Source: Eubacteriaceae bacterium | GTDB lineage: Bacteria; Bacillota; Clostridia; Lachnospirales; Lachnospiraceae | Direction of reading: 5' to 3' | DNA: 56,339 nucleotides | Assembly (NCBI GenBank): GCA_910574915.1 | Contig: CAJTCR010000033.1 | Coordinates: 1-56,339 of the forward strand | Shown here: one piece after another, positions 18,020 to 25,753 of the stretch | Layout: every line of letters starts with the position of its first letter | Position numbering within the stretch: the first letter of the stretch is position 1 | Translations under genes and position numbers: made by a program | Notes under the pieces: generated by a model | What the model was told of the DNA's origin: nothing | The model's input: the letters and a program-made list of their open reading frames with translations, nothing else | Databases searched by the model: none

Positions 18020-19507
18020 ATGGATTTAATGTATGCAAGTACAAGAGATGCAAATGTATCGGTAACTGCCTCACAGGCGATATTAAAGGGCCTGTCAGAC
18101 GACGGGGGCTTATTTGTGCCAAAACAGATACCGGCGCTTGATGTAAGCTTGAAAGAGCTCTCCGGGATGACCTATCAGCAGACCGCATATGCTGTGATGA
18201 AGCTTTTTTTTACAGATTTTACCGAAGAAGAGCTAAAAAGCTGCATCCGCGCTGCTTATGATGACAAATTTGATACGCCGCAGATTGCGCCCCTTGTAAA
18301 TGCAGACGGCGCTTATTATCTGGAGCTGTTTCACGGGGCGACGATCGCGTTTAAGGATATGGCGCTTTCGATCCTGCCGCATCTTCTGACTACGTCGGCA
18401 AGGAAAAATCAGGTCAAAAACGAGATTGTGATTTTGACGGCGACCTCGGGAGATACCGGAAAGGCAGCGCTGTCCGGCTTTGCGGACGTGGCTGGGACTA
18501 AAATTATCGTATTTTATCCGAAAAACGGCGTCAGCCCGATCCAGGAAAAGCAGATGGTTACGCAAAAGGGCGCAAATACGCATGTGATCGGCATACATGG
18601 CAATTTTGACCAGGCGCAGACAGGGGTGAAGCAGATGTTTGCGGACAAAGAGCTGGAAAAAGAACTGGCGGCGCATGGCTATCAGTTTTCGTCTGCCAAT
18701 TCCATTAATATCGGCCGCCTGGTGCCGCAGATCGTCTATTATGTCTATGCTTATGCAAGATTACTTGCAAAAGGAGAGATTGAAGACGGAGAGAGCATCA
18801 ATGTGACGGTTCCAACCGGCAATTTTGGAAATATTCTTGCTGCTTATTATGCCAAACATATGGGGCTTCCGATTGCGAAGCTGATCTGTGCTTCCAATGA
18901 AAATAAAGTGCTCTATGACTTTTTCGAGACTGGGACATACGATAAAAACCGTGATTTTATGCTGACGTCATCCCCTTCGATGGATATTTTGATTTCCAGC
19001 AACTTAGAACGTCTGATTTACCGGATTGCGGGAAATGATGCCGCAAAGAACGCAGCGTTTATGAAGCGCCTTTCAGATGAAGGCGTTTATGAGATTACCG
19101 CGGAAATGAAGGCAAGCCTGGGCGATTTTTACGGCAATTATGCAAGCGAGCAGGAGACCGCGGAGACGATTAGGGATCTGTATGAAAAGACCGGATACGT
19201 GCTGGATACGCATACAGCCGTAGCAGCCGCCGTTTACCAAAAATACCGCAGACAGACAAATGATGCGGCAAAGACCGTGATCGCCTCGACTGCAAGCCCG
19301 TTTAAGTTTACAAGAAGCGTGATGAATGCCATTGACCCAGCTTATGATGCAAAGGGTGATTTTGAACTGGCGGACGAGTTAAGCAGGATTGCAAAGACCG
19401 CCGTTCCAAAGGCAGTCGAAGAGATCCGTACCGCAGAAGTGCTTCACAAGACAGAATGCGAAGTCGCACAGATGCCGGATGCCGTTAAAAAATTTTTAGG
19501 CATGTAA
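18020..19507 (+). CDS. thrC: Threonine synthase
   Basis: 495 residues, the long (yeast/E. coli-like) type II form. It converts O-phosphohomoserine to threonine. The PLP lysine is in FHGATIAFKDMALS (about residues 102-115); the phosphate-binding loop is TATSGDTGKAALSGF and the substrate pocket PTGNFGN. GAGGATAAAATC before ATG 18020 is preferred over an ATG 30 bases earlier. Single-gene unit with its own promoter and terminator. Confidence 0.96.
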   Translation: MDLMYASTRDANVSVTASQAILKGLSDDGGLFVPKQIPALDVSLKELSGMTYQQTAYAVMKLFFTDFTEEELKSCIRAAYDDKFDTPQIAPLVNADGAYYLELFHGATIAFKDMALSILPHLLTTSARKNQVKNEIVILTATSGDTGKAALSGFADVAGTKIIVFYPKNGVSPIQEKQMVTQKGANTHVIGIHGNFDQAQTGVKQMFADKELEKELAAHGYQFSSANSINIGRLVPQIVYYVYAYARLLAKGEIEDGESINVTVPTGNFGNILAAYYAKHMGLPIAKLICASNENKVLYDFFETGTYDKNRDFMLTSSPSMDILISSNLERLIYRIAGNDAAKNAAFMKRLSDEGVYEITAEMKASLGDFYGNYASEQETAETIRDLYEKTGYVLDTHTAVAAAVYQKYRRQTNDAAKTVIASTASPFKFTRSVMNAIDPAYDAKGDFELADELSRIAKTAVPKAVEEIRTAEVLHKTECEVAQMPDAVKKFLGM

Positions 19508-19519
19508 TAAAATTTGTAG

Positions 19520-19562
19520 GATAAAAAAATTCCTGATAATCCGTTTATCAGGAATTTTTTTA
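19520..19562 (+). terminator. Terminator of thrC
   Basis: AAAAAAATTCCTGATAA pairs with TTATCAGGAATTTTTTT around TCCGTT. The symmetry allows it to work on the reverse strand as well, towards the CheX-like gene. Confidence 0.88.
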
Positions 19563-19610
19563 TGTAAATAACATATTGTCTGTTTGATAAGAATACATGA
19601 AATCTCCCTG

Positions 19611-20498
19611 TTAAAAAGAAAGCAGGAAATAAATGGTTCCAAACGGATACAATACCGGAAACAGATAAGAAACGGCATCTGGCGACAGATCCACCAGCGC
19701 TTCGTCCAGAATCTGCGGCGGGGCAAGCTGTAGCTCTACCGAATAGTTATTTGACATATTTACGGTAAACAGCCCGTTGTGCAGATTTAAAAAGTCTTCC
19801 AGAGAAGCCTGTACATATTCGTCAAATTCTGTAAATGTATCCATTGCATAGCGGGAAGCGAATTCGATCGCCATCTCGCAGTTCATATCGATTCCTGTTA
19901 CGATATTGTATTTCCCGTCGATATGCTGCGAGATGCCGAACTGTGTAGCAAATTCTTCGCAGCGGATCGGTGTCATTGGGGTAAAGTCCGCTCCGATAAA
20001 ACGGATCAGGTTATTAAACAGCAGTGTCAGGTACGATTCGTACAAGTCGCTGTTTTGCATATCCTGGATCTTAAAGTAGTGGCGGATCAGCCTTGTGACC
20101 TGCTCTTTTTGGTCTACCTGGATGTCCAGGTCGTAAATTTCATGCTCTGATTCATAATCAATAATCAGGTTTTCCAAATCTGCATTGGAGATAATGCCCT
20201 GTTCAATCAAAACCTGTCCAAGCAGAAGATATTCCGGGCTTTGCTCGGATAAGAGACGGTTTACCTGGTCTTCGGTCAGGTATTTGCGCTCAATGGCAAG
20301 CTCGCCGAACTGTTTGTCCTCATGCGTCTGTGCGACAACCACGTCATCGATCTCGTTGGCTGTCATCAGGTTGTGATACATAGCAAGTGTGCCCAGCTTG
20401 ATATGGCTGGTGCCTTCTTTGTCAATGGCTTCAATAAGCTGCTCTGGTGTTACAATATTGCGTGATAAAAGAAAATTACCAAAAAATTGTGTATACAT
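19611..20498 (-). CDS. CheX-like chemotaxis phosphatase with MshEN-like N-terminus
   Basis: 295 residues. The N-terminal half (1-110) has four helical repeats with the pattern G-x-L-L-x(4)-I-x-T-x-x-Q-L (FGNFLLSRNIVTPEQLIEAI; LGTLAMYHNLMTANEID; FGELAIERKYLTEDQVNRLL; LGQVLIEQGIISNADLENLI), like the MshEN/GspE N-terminal domain, some members of which bind cyclic di-GMP. The C-terminal half (about 145-295) resembles CheX; the expected ExxN position reads DFLN (LEDFLNLHNG). It is probably a CheY-P phosphatase or decoy with a second-messenger input (inference). It follows its CheY partner after 15 bases. Confidence 0.62.
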   Translation of the reverse strand: MYTQFFGNFLLSRNIVTPEQLIEAIDKEGTSHIKLGTLAMYHNLMTANEIDDVVVAQTHEDKQFGELAIERKYLTEDQVNRLLSEQSPEYLLLGQVLIEQGIISNADLENLIIDYESEHEIYDLDIQVDQKEQVTRLIRHYFKIQDMQNSDLYESYLTLLFNNLIRFIGADFTPMTPIRCEEFATQFGISQHIDGKYNIVTGIDMNCEMAIEFASRYAMDTFTEFDEYVQASLEDFLNLHNGLFTVNMSNNYSVELQLAPPQILDEALVDLSPDAVSYLFPVLYPFGTIYFLLSF

Positions 20499-20513
20499 AG
20501 ATAGTCTCCCTTT

Positions 20514-20888
20514 TTAGTGATCAAAACGTGCTTCCACGATCCGCTGGATATTATGTGCTGAGAAAGGCTTTTGGATAAAGTCTCTTGCTCCGGCTTCAAT
20601 CGCGCTTTTAAGCTGCTCTTTCGTGCCGATAGACGACGCAATAATAATCACTGCCGACGGATGCTGCGCCATAATCTCCCTTGTTGCGGTGACGCCGTCT
20701 TTAACAGGCATTACAATGTCTAGGAATACAATATCTGCTGGCTCTTCATTATATTTATCGATGGCTTCCTGTCCGTTTGCAGCTTCTATATAATGAGTTG
20801 CACCAAGCTCAGATAATATATCTTTTAATTGTTTCCGCGCCAGAATTGAATCATCCCCGATTAAAATTTTGGATTCAGATAATAACAT
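20514..20888 (-). CDS. CheY-like single-domain response regulator
   Basis: 124 residues, receiver only. The acidic pocket is in LIGDDSILARKQL, the phospho-Asp in DIVFLDIVMPVKDG, the Thr/Ser switch in IIIASSIGT and the Lys in FIQKPFSAHNIQ. The start MLLSES (ATG complement 20886-20888) is set by AGGAGTGTATCATT; an earlier in-frame ATG overlaps this site. Upstream of, and probably co-transcribed with, the CheX-like gene, so the two may form a small phosphorelay or adaptation module. Confidence 0.9.
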   Translation of the reverse strand: MLLSESKILIGDDSILARKQLKDILSELGATHYIEAANGQEAIDKYNEEPADIVFLDIVMPVKDGVTATREIMAQHPSAVIIIASSIGTKEQLKSAIEAGARDFIQKPFSAHNIQRIVEARFDH

Positions 20889-20991
20889 AATGATACACTC
20901 CTTTTTCAACCTTATAATTAAATTTTACAAGATAAATACAAATTATGCAATGGAAAATTTGGAAGAATTCATAAAAAAGCCGCTAAATTTG

Positions 20992-21020
20992 TTGCGAAGT
21001 GGGAAAGAAGCGGCTATAAT
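20992..21020 (+). promoter_or_regulatory. Promoter of the small membrane protein gene
   Basis: TTGCGA (20992-20997) and TATAAT (21015-21020) with exactly 17 bases between. An inverted repeat AGCCGCT...AGCGGCT spans 20978-21015 and ends against the -10 box, so it could be an operator. Confidence 0.65.
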
Positions 21021-21076
21021 AACAAAAAGAAACAGAAAAAACAACAATTTTTTTAAAATCAGGAAGGAAATGAAAC

Positions 21077-21421
21077 ATGTCGTCAGAAATAGTCGTACTT
21101 GTGTTCGATATTATTATTGTAATCCTCGGCGTTAATACACTGCTTGGCGCGCTGCGCATGAAAAAAACAGGAATTCCCGCCGCAATTTTAATCCCCAAGG
21201 AAGAACAGGCAAAAATCAGAAATCCAAAAGCCTTCTGTGAAAAGATGTGCCAGCCGACGCTGCTGTTTGGAATCCTGATCTGTGTCTATGGCGTGGCAGA
21301 CCTGTGCAACAGTTTTGTAGTCAGGATGCCGTATATGGATATTGCGTGTATTGCGTGCTTTTTGCTTGTCTGCGCCTGGTATATGAAAAAACTGCGCGAT
21401 GCAAAAGATGCGCATATGTAG
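21077..21421 (+). CDS. Small membrane protein of unknown function
   Basis: 114 residues with three predicted membrane helices (about 5-25, 60-82 and 88-106) and a basic cytoplasmic segment between the first two. AGGAAGGAAATGAAAC precedes the ATG. I do not recognise a family; it resembles the many three-helix DUF proteins of Clostridia. It is a single gene with its own promoter and terminator. Confidence 0.65.
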   Translation: MSSEIVVLVFDIIIVILGVNTLLGALRMKKTGIPAAILIPKEEQAKIRNPKAFCEKMCQPTLLFGILICVYGVADLCNSFVVRMPYMDIACIACFLLVCAWYMKKLRDAKDAHM

Positions 21422-21436
21422 CGTAAATAGACTGCA

Positions 21437-21484
21437 CAAAACGCAACAGACAGGAATAACGATCCAGGCTGTTGCGTTTTTTCA
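21437..21484. terminator. Convergent terminator (membrane protein / citrate synthase)
   Basis: AAAACGCAACAG pairs with CTGTTGCGTTTT around an 18-base loop and ends in T6. It separates two convergent genes and has A and T runs on both sides. Confidence 0.85.
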
Positions 21485-21492
21485 TCAGCCGT

Positions 21493-22869
21493 TTACAGCT
21501 CGCTTTCGCGTACGTCCATTGGGATATATTCCCTGCGGTTAGATACGCTCATATAAGCAGGACGCATAATCCGCCCGTTATAAGAGATCTCTTCGAGACG
21601 GTGCGCACTCCAGCCTGCGATACGGGCGATCGCAAAGATCGGTGTATACAGCTCTAACGGCAAGCCGAGCATATGGTAAACAAACCCGCTGTAAAAGTCC
21701 ACGTTCGGGCTGACGCCTTTGTAGATCTTGCGTTCTTCTGCGATAACCTGCGGGGCAAGGCGTTCTACGAGCGAGTAGAGTGCGAATTCTTCCGTATAGC
21801 CTTTTTCAATCGAAAGCCGTTCGACATACGACCGGAAGATTCTCGCACGCGGATCGGAGAGCGAGTAGACAGCGTGTCCCATACCATAAATAAGGCCGGC
21901 ATGGTCAAATGCTTCTTTATTGAGCACTGCCTTTAAGTACGTACGCACTTCCTCTTCATCCGTCCAGTCTTTTAACGTTTCCTTAAGGTTTTCGAACATC
22001 TGCACGACTTTAATGTTGGCGCCGCCGTGTTTCGGGCCTTTTAAAGAACCGATCGAAGCTGCGATGACAGAATAAGTGTCTGTACCGGATGACGATACAA
22101 GATGTGTCGTAAACGTAGAGTTATTGCCGCCGCCGTGTTCCATATGCAGGATCAGGGCAATGTCCAAAAGCTTTGCCTCAAGCGGCGTATATTTGCTGTC
22201 CGGGCGCAGGATATGAAGGATCGTTTCCGCGGTGGACAGTTCGGACAGCGGCTTATGGATAAACAGGCTTTCGCCGTCATGGTAATGGCGGTATGCCTGG
22301 TAGCCGTATACCGAAAGCAGCGGGAATAAGCTGATAAGCTGCATACACTGGCGCAGCACGTTCGGTACGCTGATGTCGTCAGCTCTGTTATCATAAGAAT
22401 AAAGGGTAAGAACGCTCCGGGCAAGCGTATTCATCATATCACGGCTTGGAGCTTTCATAATGATATCACGTACAAAGCTTGTTGGCAGGGAACGGTAGTA
22501 AGAGAGCAGGCCAGTAAATTCTGCTAATTCTGCTTTGGTAGGAAGTTTGCCGAAGATTAAAAGGAACGCGCTTTCTTCAAAGCCGAAATGGTTTTCAGGC
22601 CCAAGCCCTGCGATAATGTCCTTTACATTGTATCCGCGGTAAAACAGCTCGCCGTCAGCAGGAATGATCTGGTCTCCATCCCTTTTGGTCGCACACACTT
22701 CTGAAATCTCAGTCAGCCCGACTAACACGCCCTTGCCGTTGATATCACGCAGTCCGCGCTTGACATCATATTTGCTGTACAAGGAAGGGTCAATCGTAAA
22801 ATGCCGTTCGCCTAAGTCGGCGAGACGCTGGAGTTCAGGCGTGATCTTGGAAAATTCGTTTTCTTTCAT
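21493..22869 (-). CDS. gltA: Citrate synthase
   Basis: 458 residues; condenses acetyl-CoA and oxaloacetate to citrate. Catalytic signatures: LHMEHGGGNNSTF (His), GPKHGGANIKV (His), and GHAVYSLSDPRARIF (the PROSITE-like GH-x-V-x(5)DPR). It carries an N-terminal extension of about 30 residues typical of the clostridial form. CAGGAGGTATGATTT precedes the start. Divergent from pckA: the two genes draw on the same oxaloacetate pool. No aconitase or isocitrate dehydrogenase gene is in the window. Confidence 0.95.
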   Translation of the reverse strand: MKENEFSKITPELQRLADLGERHFTIDPSLYSKYDVKRGLRDINGKGVLVGLTEISEVCATKRDGDQIIPADGELFYRGYNVKDIIAGLGPENHFGFEESAFLLIFGKLPTKAELAEFTGLLSYYRSLPTSFVRDIIMKAPSRDMMNTLARSVLTLYSYDNRADDISVPNVLRQCMQLISLFPLLSVYGYQAYRHYHDGESLFIHKPLSELSTAETILHILRPDSKYTPLEAKLLDIALILHMEHGGGNNSTFTTHLVSSSGTDTYSVIAASIGSLKGPKHGGANIKVVQMFENLKETLKDWTDEEEVRTYLKAVLNKEAFDHAGLIYGMGHAVYSLSDPRARIFRSYVERLSIEKGYTEEFALYSLVERLAPQVIAEERKIYKGVSPNVDFYSGFVYHMLGLPLELYTPIFAIARIAGWSAHRLEEISYNGRIMRPAYMSVSNRREYIPMDVRESEL

Positions 22870-23026
22870 AAATCATACCTCCTGTCTGCCAACTATCTTA
22901 ACACAAAATAAAACAGGAAAACAAGAAAAAATATGAATATTCCGTAAGTTTTTACATTTTTCATAAAAAATGAACGATTCCAAGGGAGAGATTTTTTAAT
23001 TTATTACGCAATTTATGAAAAAAAGA

Positions 23027-23054
23027 TTGACAAAAAAATCACATAGTGTATAGT
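23027..23054 (+). promoter_or_regulatory. Promoter of pckA
   Basis: TTGACA (23027-23032) and TATAGT (23049-23054) with 16-base spacing, about 80 bases before the pckA start, in a very AT-rich 260-base divergent region with no other visible gene. Confidence 0.7.
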
Positions 23055-23133
23055 TTATGTTAGTGAATTTTTTCAATTTTATTTTTGAAAATTCAGCGCA
23101 AAATAAAAATAATTTAAAAGGAGGAACATATAA

Positions 23134-24840
23134 ATGTCAACAAAAGCCTTTTATCCAAGAACAGAAATCGGCCCGAACAAGGTAGGGTTCCCAAAAGCAA
23201 GCTCTCCGGTAACGAATACGCGTGCGATTATTGAAGCGCCGTTTTACGGCAACAATGTCGTAAAGGTAAATACGTTAAGGGAAGCTTATGAGCTGGCAAA
23301 AAACTCTCCTGGTACGATTGTTACCGATATGCCGGTTTATAAGGCAGAAGAGATCGGCTTAGAGCCGGAGTCTAAAGTGCTGTTATTTAACGATGGTTCC
23401 ATTACCGGACGTTATGCGGCTGCAAGAAGAATCACGGGCAAGGAAGGCACAGACTGCGCAAAGCTTGACAAGATCTTAATGGACGCTGTATATGATACAC
23501 GCTGGAAGACCATGTACCATGCACAGGTATTTATCGGGCTTGATCCTGAATTTATGGTAAAAGCGCATCTTTTGATTCCAGAAGGCGAAGAAAATATCCT
23601 GTATAACTGGATGTTAAACTTCCAGTATATGAACGATACGTACACAAAGATGTACAAGCAGTCGCTGCCAGTCGGCAACGGCAATGAACCGGATGTTTAT
23701 ATTTTCTCCGATCCGCAGTGGGTTGGCTCTGACCAGACAGACGTATGCGACGGCAAGTGCTTATGCTACTTTAACACGGATACAAACTGCGCGGCAATCC
23801 TTGGTATGAGATATTTTGGCGAGCATAAAAAAGGCACGTTAACGCTTGCATGGGCAATCGCAAACAGAAACGGCTATGCTTCCTGCCACGGCGGACAAAA
23901 GGAATATACAAGAGACGACGGCTCCAAGTATGTAGCAGCGGTATTCGGCTTATCAGGCTCCGGCAAGTCTACTTTGACACATGCTAAGCATGACGGCAAA
24001 TATCCTTCAATTAAAGTACTGCATGACGATGCGTTTGTAATCAATACGGATACATGTGCTTCGGTTGCATTAGAGCCGACCTATTTTGACAAGACCGCGG
24101 ATTATCCTACCGCTTGTGAAGACAACAAGTTCCTGTTAACGGCGCAGAACTGTTCCGCTACACTTGACGAGGACGGCAAAGTCGTACTTGTAACAGAAGA
24201 TATCCGCAACGGCAACGGACGTGCGATTAAGTCAAAGCTTTGGTCTCCAAATCGTGTAGACAAGATCGAAAGCCCGGTAAATGCAATTTTCTGGATTATG
24301 AAAGACCAGACGCTGCCGCCAGTTGTAAAATTAAAAGGAGCTTCCCTGGCTTCTGTTATGGGCGCAACGCTCGCGACAAAGAGATCAACCGCAGAAAGGC
24401 TTGCACCTGGCGTAGATCCGAACGCACTTGTGATTGAGCCGTATGCAAATCCGTTCCGTACGTATCCGCTTGTACACGATTATGAGAAATTTAAAAAGCT
24501 CGTTGCCGAGAAAAATGTAGACTGCTACATTATTAATACCGGCGATTTTATGGGCAAGAAAGTACAGCCAAAGGATACCCTTGGCATTTTGGAAGCGATT
24601 GTGGAAAACAAGGCAGACTTTAAGCCTTGGGGCCCATTTACCGATATCGAGATCTTCGAATGGGAAGGATTTGTGCCAGACTTATCAGACAAAGATTATG
24701 TCGGCCAGATGAAGGCACGTATGACAGACCGTCTGAACAACGTGAAAGAACTGGATACGAAAGAAGGCGGCTTTAACAAGCTTCCTGCGGACGCTGCTGA
24801 GGCAATTCAAAAAGTGGTTGAACAGGCGAATACATTATAG
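23134..24840 (+). CDS. pckA: Phosphoenolpyruvate carboxykinase (ATP)
   Basis: 568 residues, slightly longer than the usual 530-540. It has the kinase-1a/P-loop GLSGSGKSTL (about 273-282), the kinase-2 metal site (VLHDDAFVIN) and the oxaloacetate/PEP site in the N-terminal domain, of the ATP-type family. In gut fermenters it often runs towards oxaloacetate, fixing CO2 for succinate or propionate formation. AAAGGAGGAACATATAA is a strong ribosome site, and regular codon use suggests high expression. Confidence 0.95.
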   Translation: MSTKAFYPRTEIGPNKVGFPKASSPVTNTRAIIEAPFYGNNVVKVNTLREAYELAKNSPGTIVTDMPVYKAEEIGLEPESKVLLFNDGSITGRYAAARRITGKEGTDCAKLDKILMDAVYDTRWKTMYHAQVFIGLDPEFMVKAHLLIPEGEENILYNWMLNFQYMNDTYTKMYKQSLPVGNGNEPDVYIFSDPQWVGSDQTDVCDGKCLCYFNTDTNCAAILGMRYFGEHKKGTLTLAWAIANRNGYASCHGGQKEYTRDDGSKYVAAVFGLSGSGKSTLTHAKHDGKYPSIKVLHDDAFVINTDTCASVALEPTYFDKTADYPTACEDNKFLLTAQNCSATLDEDGKVVLVTEDIRNGNGRAIKSKLWSPNRVDKIESPVNAIFWIMKDQTLPPVVKLKGASLASVMGATLATKRSTAERLAPGVDPNALVIEPYANPFRTYPLVHDYEKFKKLVAEKNVDCYIINTGDFMGKKVQPKDTLGILEAIVENKADFKPWGPFTDIEIFEWEGFVPDLSDKDYVGQMKARMTDRLNNVKELDTKEGGFNKLPADAAEAIQKVVEQANTL

Positions 24841-24920
24841 TCTTCCTGTTTTAGATGAAGCTTTAGATAAAGCGAAAGTGAAAATACCATAAAATACATG
24901 ATGTTGTATGTAAATAATTG

Positions 24921-24949
24921 TTGCAATACTGCACACAGTAGAGTATAAT
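24921..24949 (+). promoter_or_regulatory. Strong promoter of the 6S RNA candidate
   Basis: TTGCAA (24921-24926) and TATAAT (24944-24949) with optimal 17-base spacing. The predicted start is about 24957-24960, where the closing stem of the RNA begins. No reading frame follows. Confidence 0.7.
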
Positions 24950-24959
24950 CAATTTTAAT

Positions 24960-25147
24960 AAAAGTACATTCCTGGGGTGTTCGATAACCTGCTATTTTGA
25001 ACCTACATTTTCTTTTATGGGATTCCAAGATTTTGGAGTAGATGTCAGGCCATCATTACGCAGTGGAAGGCAGAAGCTTCATTGAGGTTACCCACCTAGC
25101 TTTGCTAGGAGTCAAAATTGTGGGACCGGCATTTTGGGAGTACTTTT
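24960..25147 (+). ncRNA. ssrS: 6S RNA candidate
   Basis: A non-coding 188-base stretch bounded by complementary ends: AAAAGTAC (24960-24967) and GTACTTTT (25140-25147). It contains CCTGGGGTGTTCG near the 5' end and GAACCTACAT then ATGGGATTCC before the centre, recalling Firmicutes 6S RNAs, which have a long hairpin with an internal bubble mimicking open promoter DNA to bind RNA polymerase. Near the 3' side CCTAGC-TTT-GCTAGG forms a small hairpin. The strong promoter and size fit; the match is from memory, without alignment. Confidence 0.65.
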
Positions 25148-25443
25148 ACTAAAGCAATATACAAAAGAGAAGCTCCAGAATTGACCAAAGAAGATCCAAA
25201 AAATACAGAAGACCTTAAGGTGCGAAAGAGGTGGACAAGCCAAATGTCCATGCAAAAGAGAAAATAAAGGTTCGTAGGATGATACAAAAGCTATAAAAAA
25301 CAGAAGAGAAATCCTTGTGATCATGTACAAAAGATAACAGTTCAAGATACGCAGGATAAAGCGAAGATGAAGCAGAGATGAACTTCATAATGTTTATGAA
25401 CTGATTCCATATTACGCGGCGATTCTTAAGATAAGGCTTTCCG
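25148..25443. other. Intergenic, no recognised gene
   Basis: AT- and purine-rich sequence. A Lys/Glu-rich open frame of about 40 codons (25150-25267, ending MSMQKRK) has no ribosome site and looks accidental. Nothing else is supported. Confidence 0.5.
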
Positions 25444-25532
25444 AAAAAGCAGATAAAGAAACCTGCTTTTACAGAAAGGCAGAATAAGAGAACTGCTTTT
25501 ACACAAAAGCAGAAAAAAGGAAACTGCTTTTA
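25444..25532 (+). repeat. Three tandem hairpins of the AAAAGCAG...CTGCTTTT type
   Basis: Three units repeat with a 30-31 base period; the right arms CTGCTTTT start at 25463, 25493 and 25524. Units 1 and 3 have AAAAGCAG left arms and unit 2 has AAAGGCAG, with an A-rich 10-11 base loop each time. Each unit resembles a small terminator with a T tail. The group lies about 300 bases after the 6S RNA candidate. Confidence 0.7.
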
Positions 25533-25625
25533 TTTAAGAAGGAATAAAAATACAAAAGAATGGTTGTTACAAAGGATATCTGTTTTCGTTTTTGTATACA
25601 GAAGAATTTTGGACAAATAACGCCA

Positions 25626-25664
25626 GATAAAAAAGAAGCTGCACAACCGCAGCTTCTTTTATCA
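25626..25664. terminator. Strong symmetrical terminator
   Basis: GATAAAAAAGAAGCTGC pairs with GCAGCTTCTTTTATC around ACAACC. It has A and T runs on both flanks, so it could stop transcription from either side before the SpoIID-like gene. Confidence 0.75.
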
Positions 25665-25753
25665 TGTAAGCATATGTTTTGCATCTGGTGTATACATATA
25701 TTGATATAGGTGCAATTTTATACGCATCGAAAGAGAGTATTTGGAGCAGTGGA

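Noticed and set aside
25150..25267. Lys/Glu-rich 38-codon frame after the 6S RNA candidate
   Set aside because: Low-complexity A-rich DNA gives such frames by chance; no start signals.
25444..25532. CRISPR-like short repeats
   Set aside because: Only three units, each itself a hairpin, with short non-unique A-rich loops and no cas genes.
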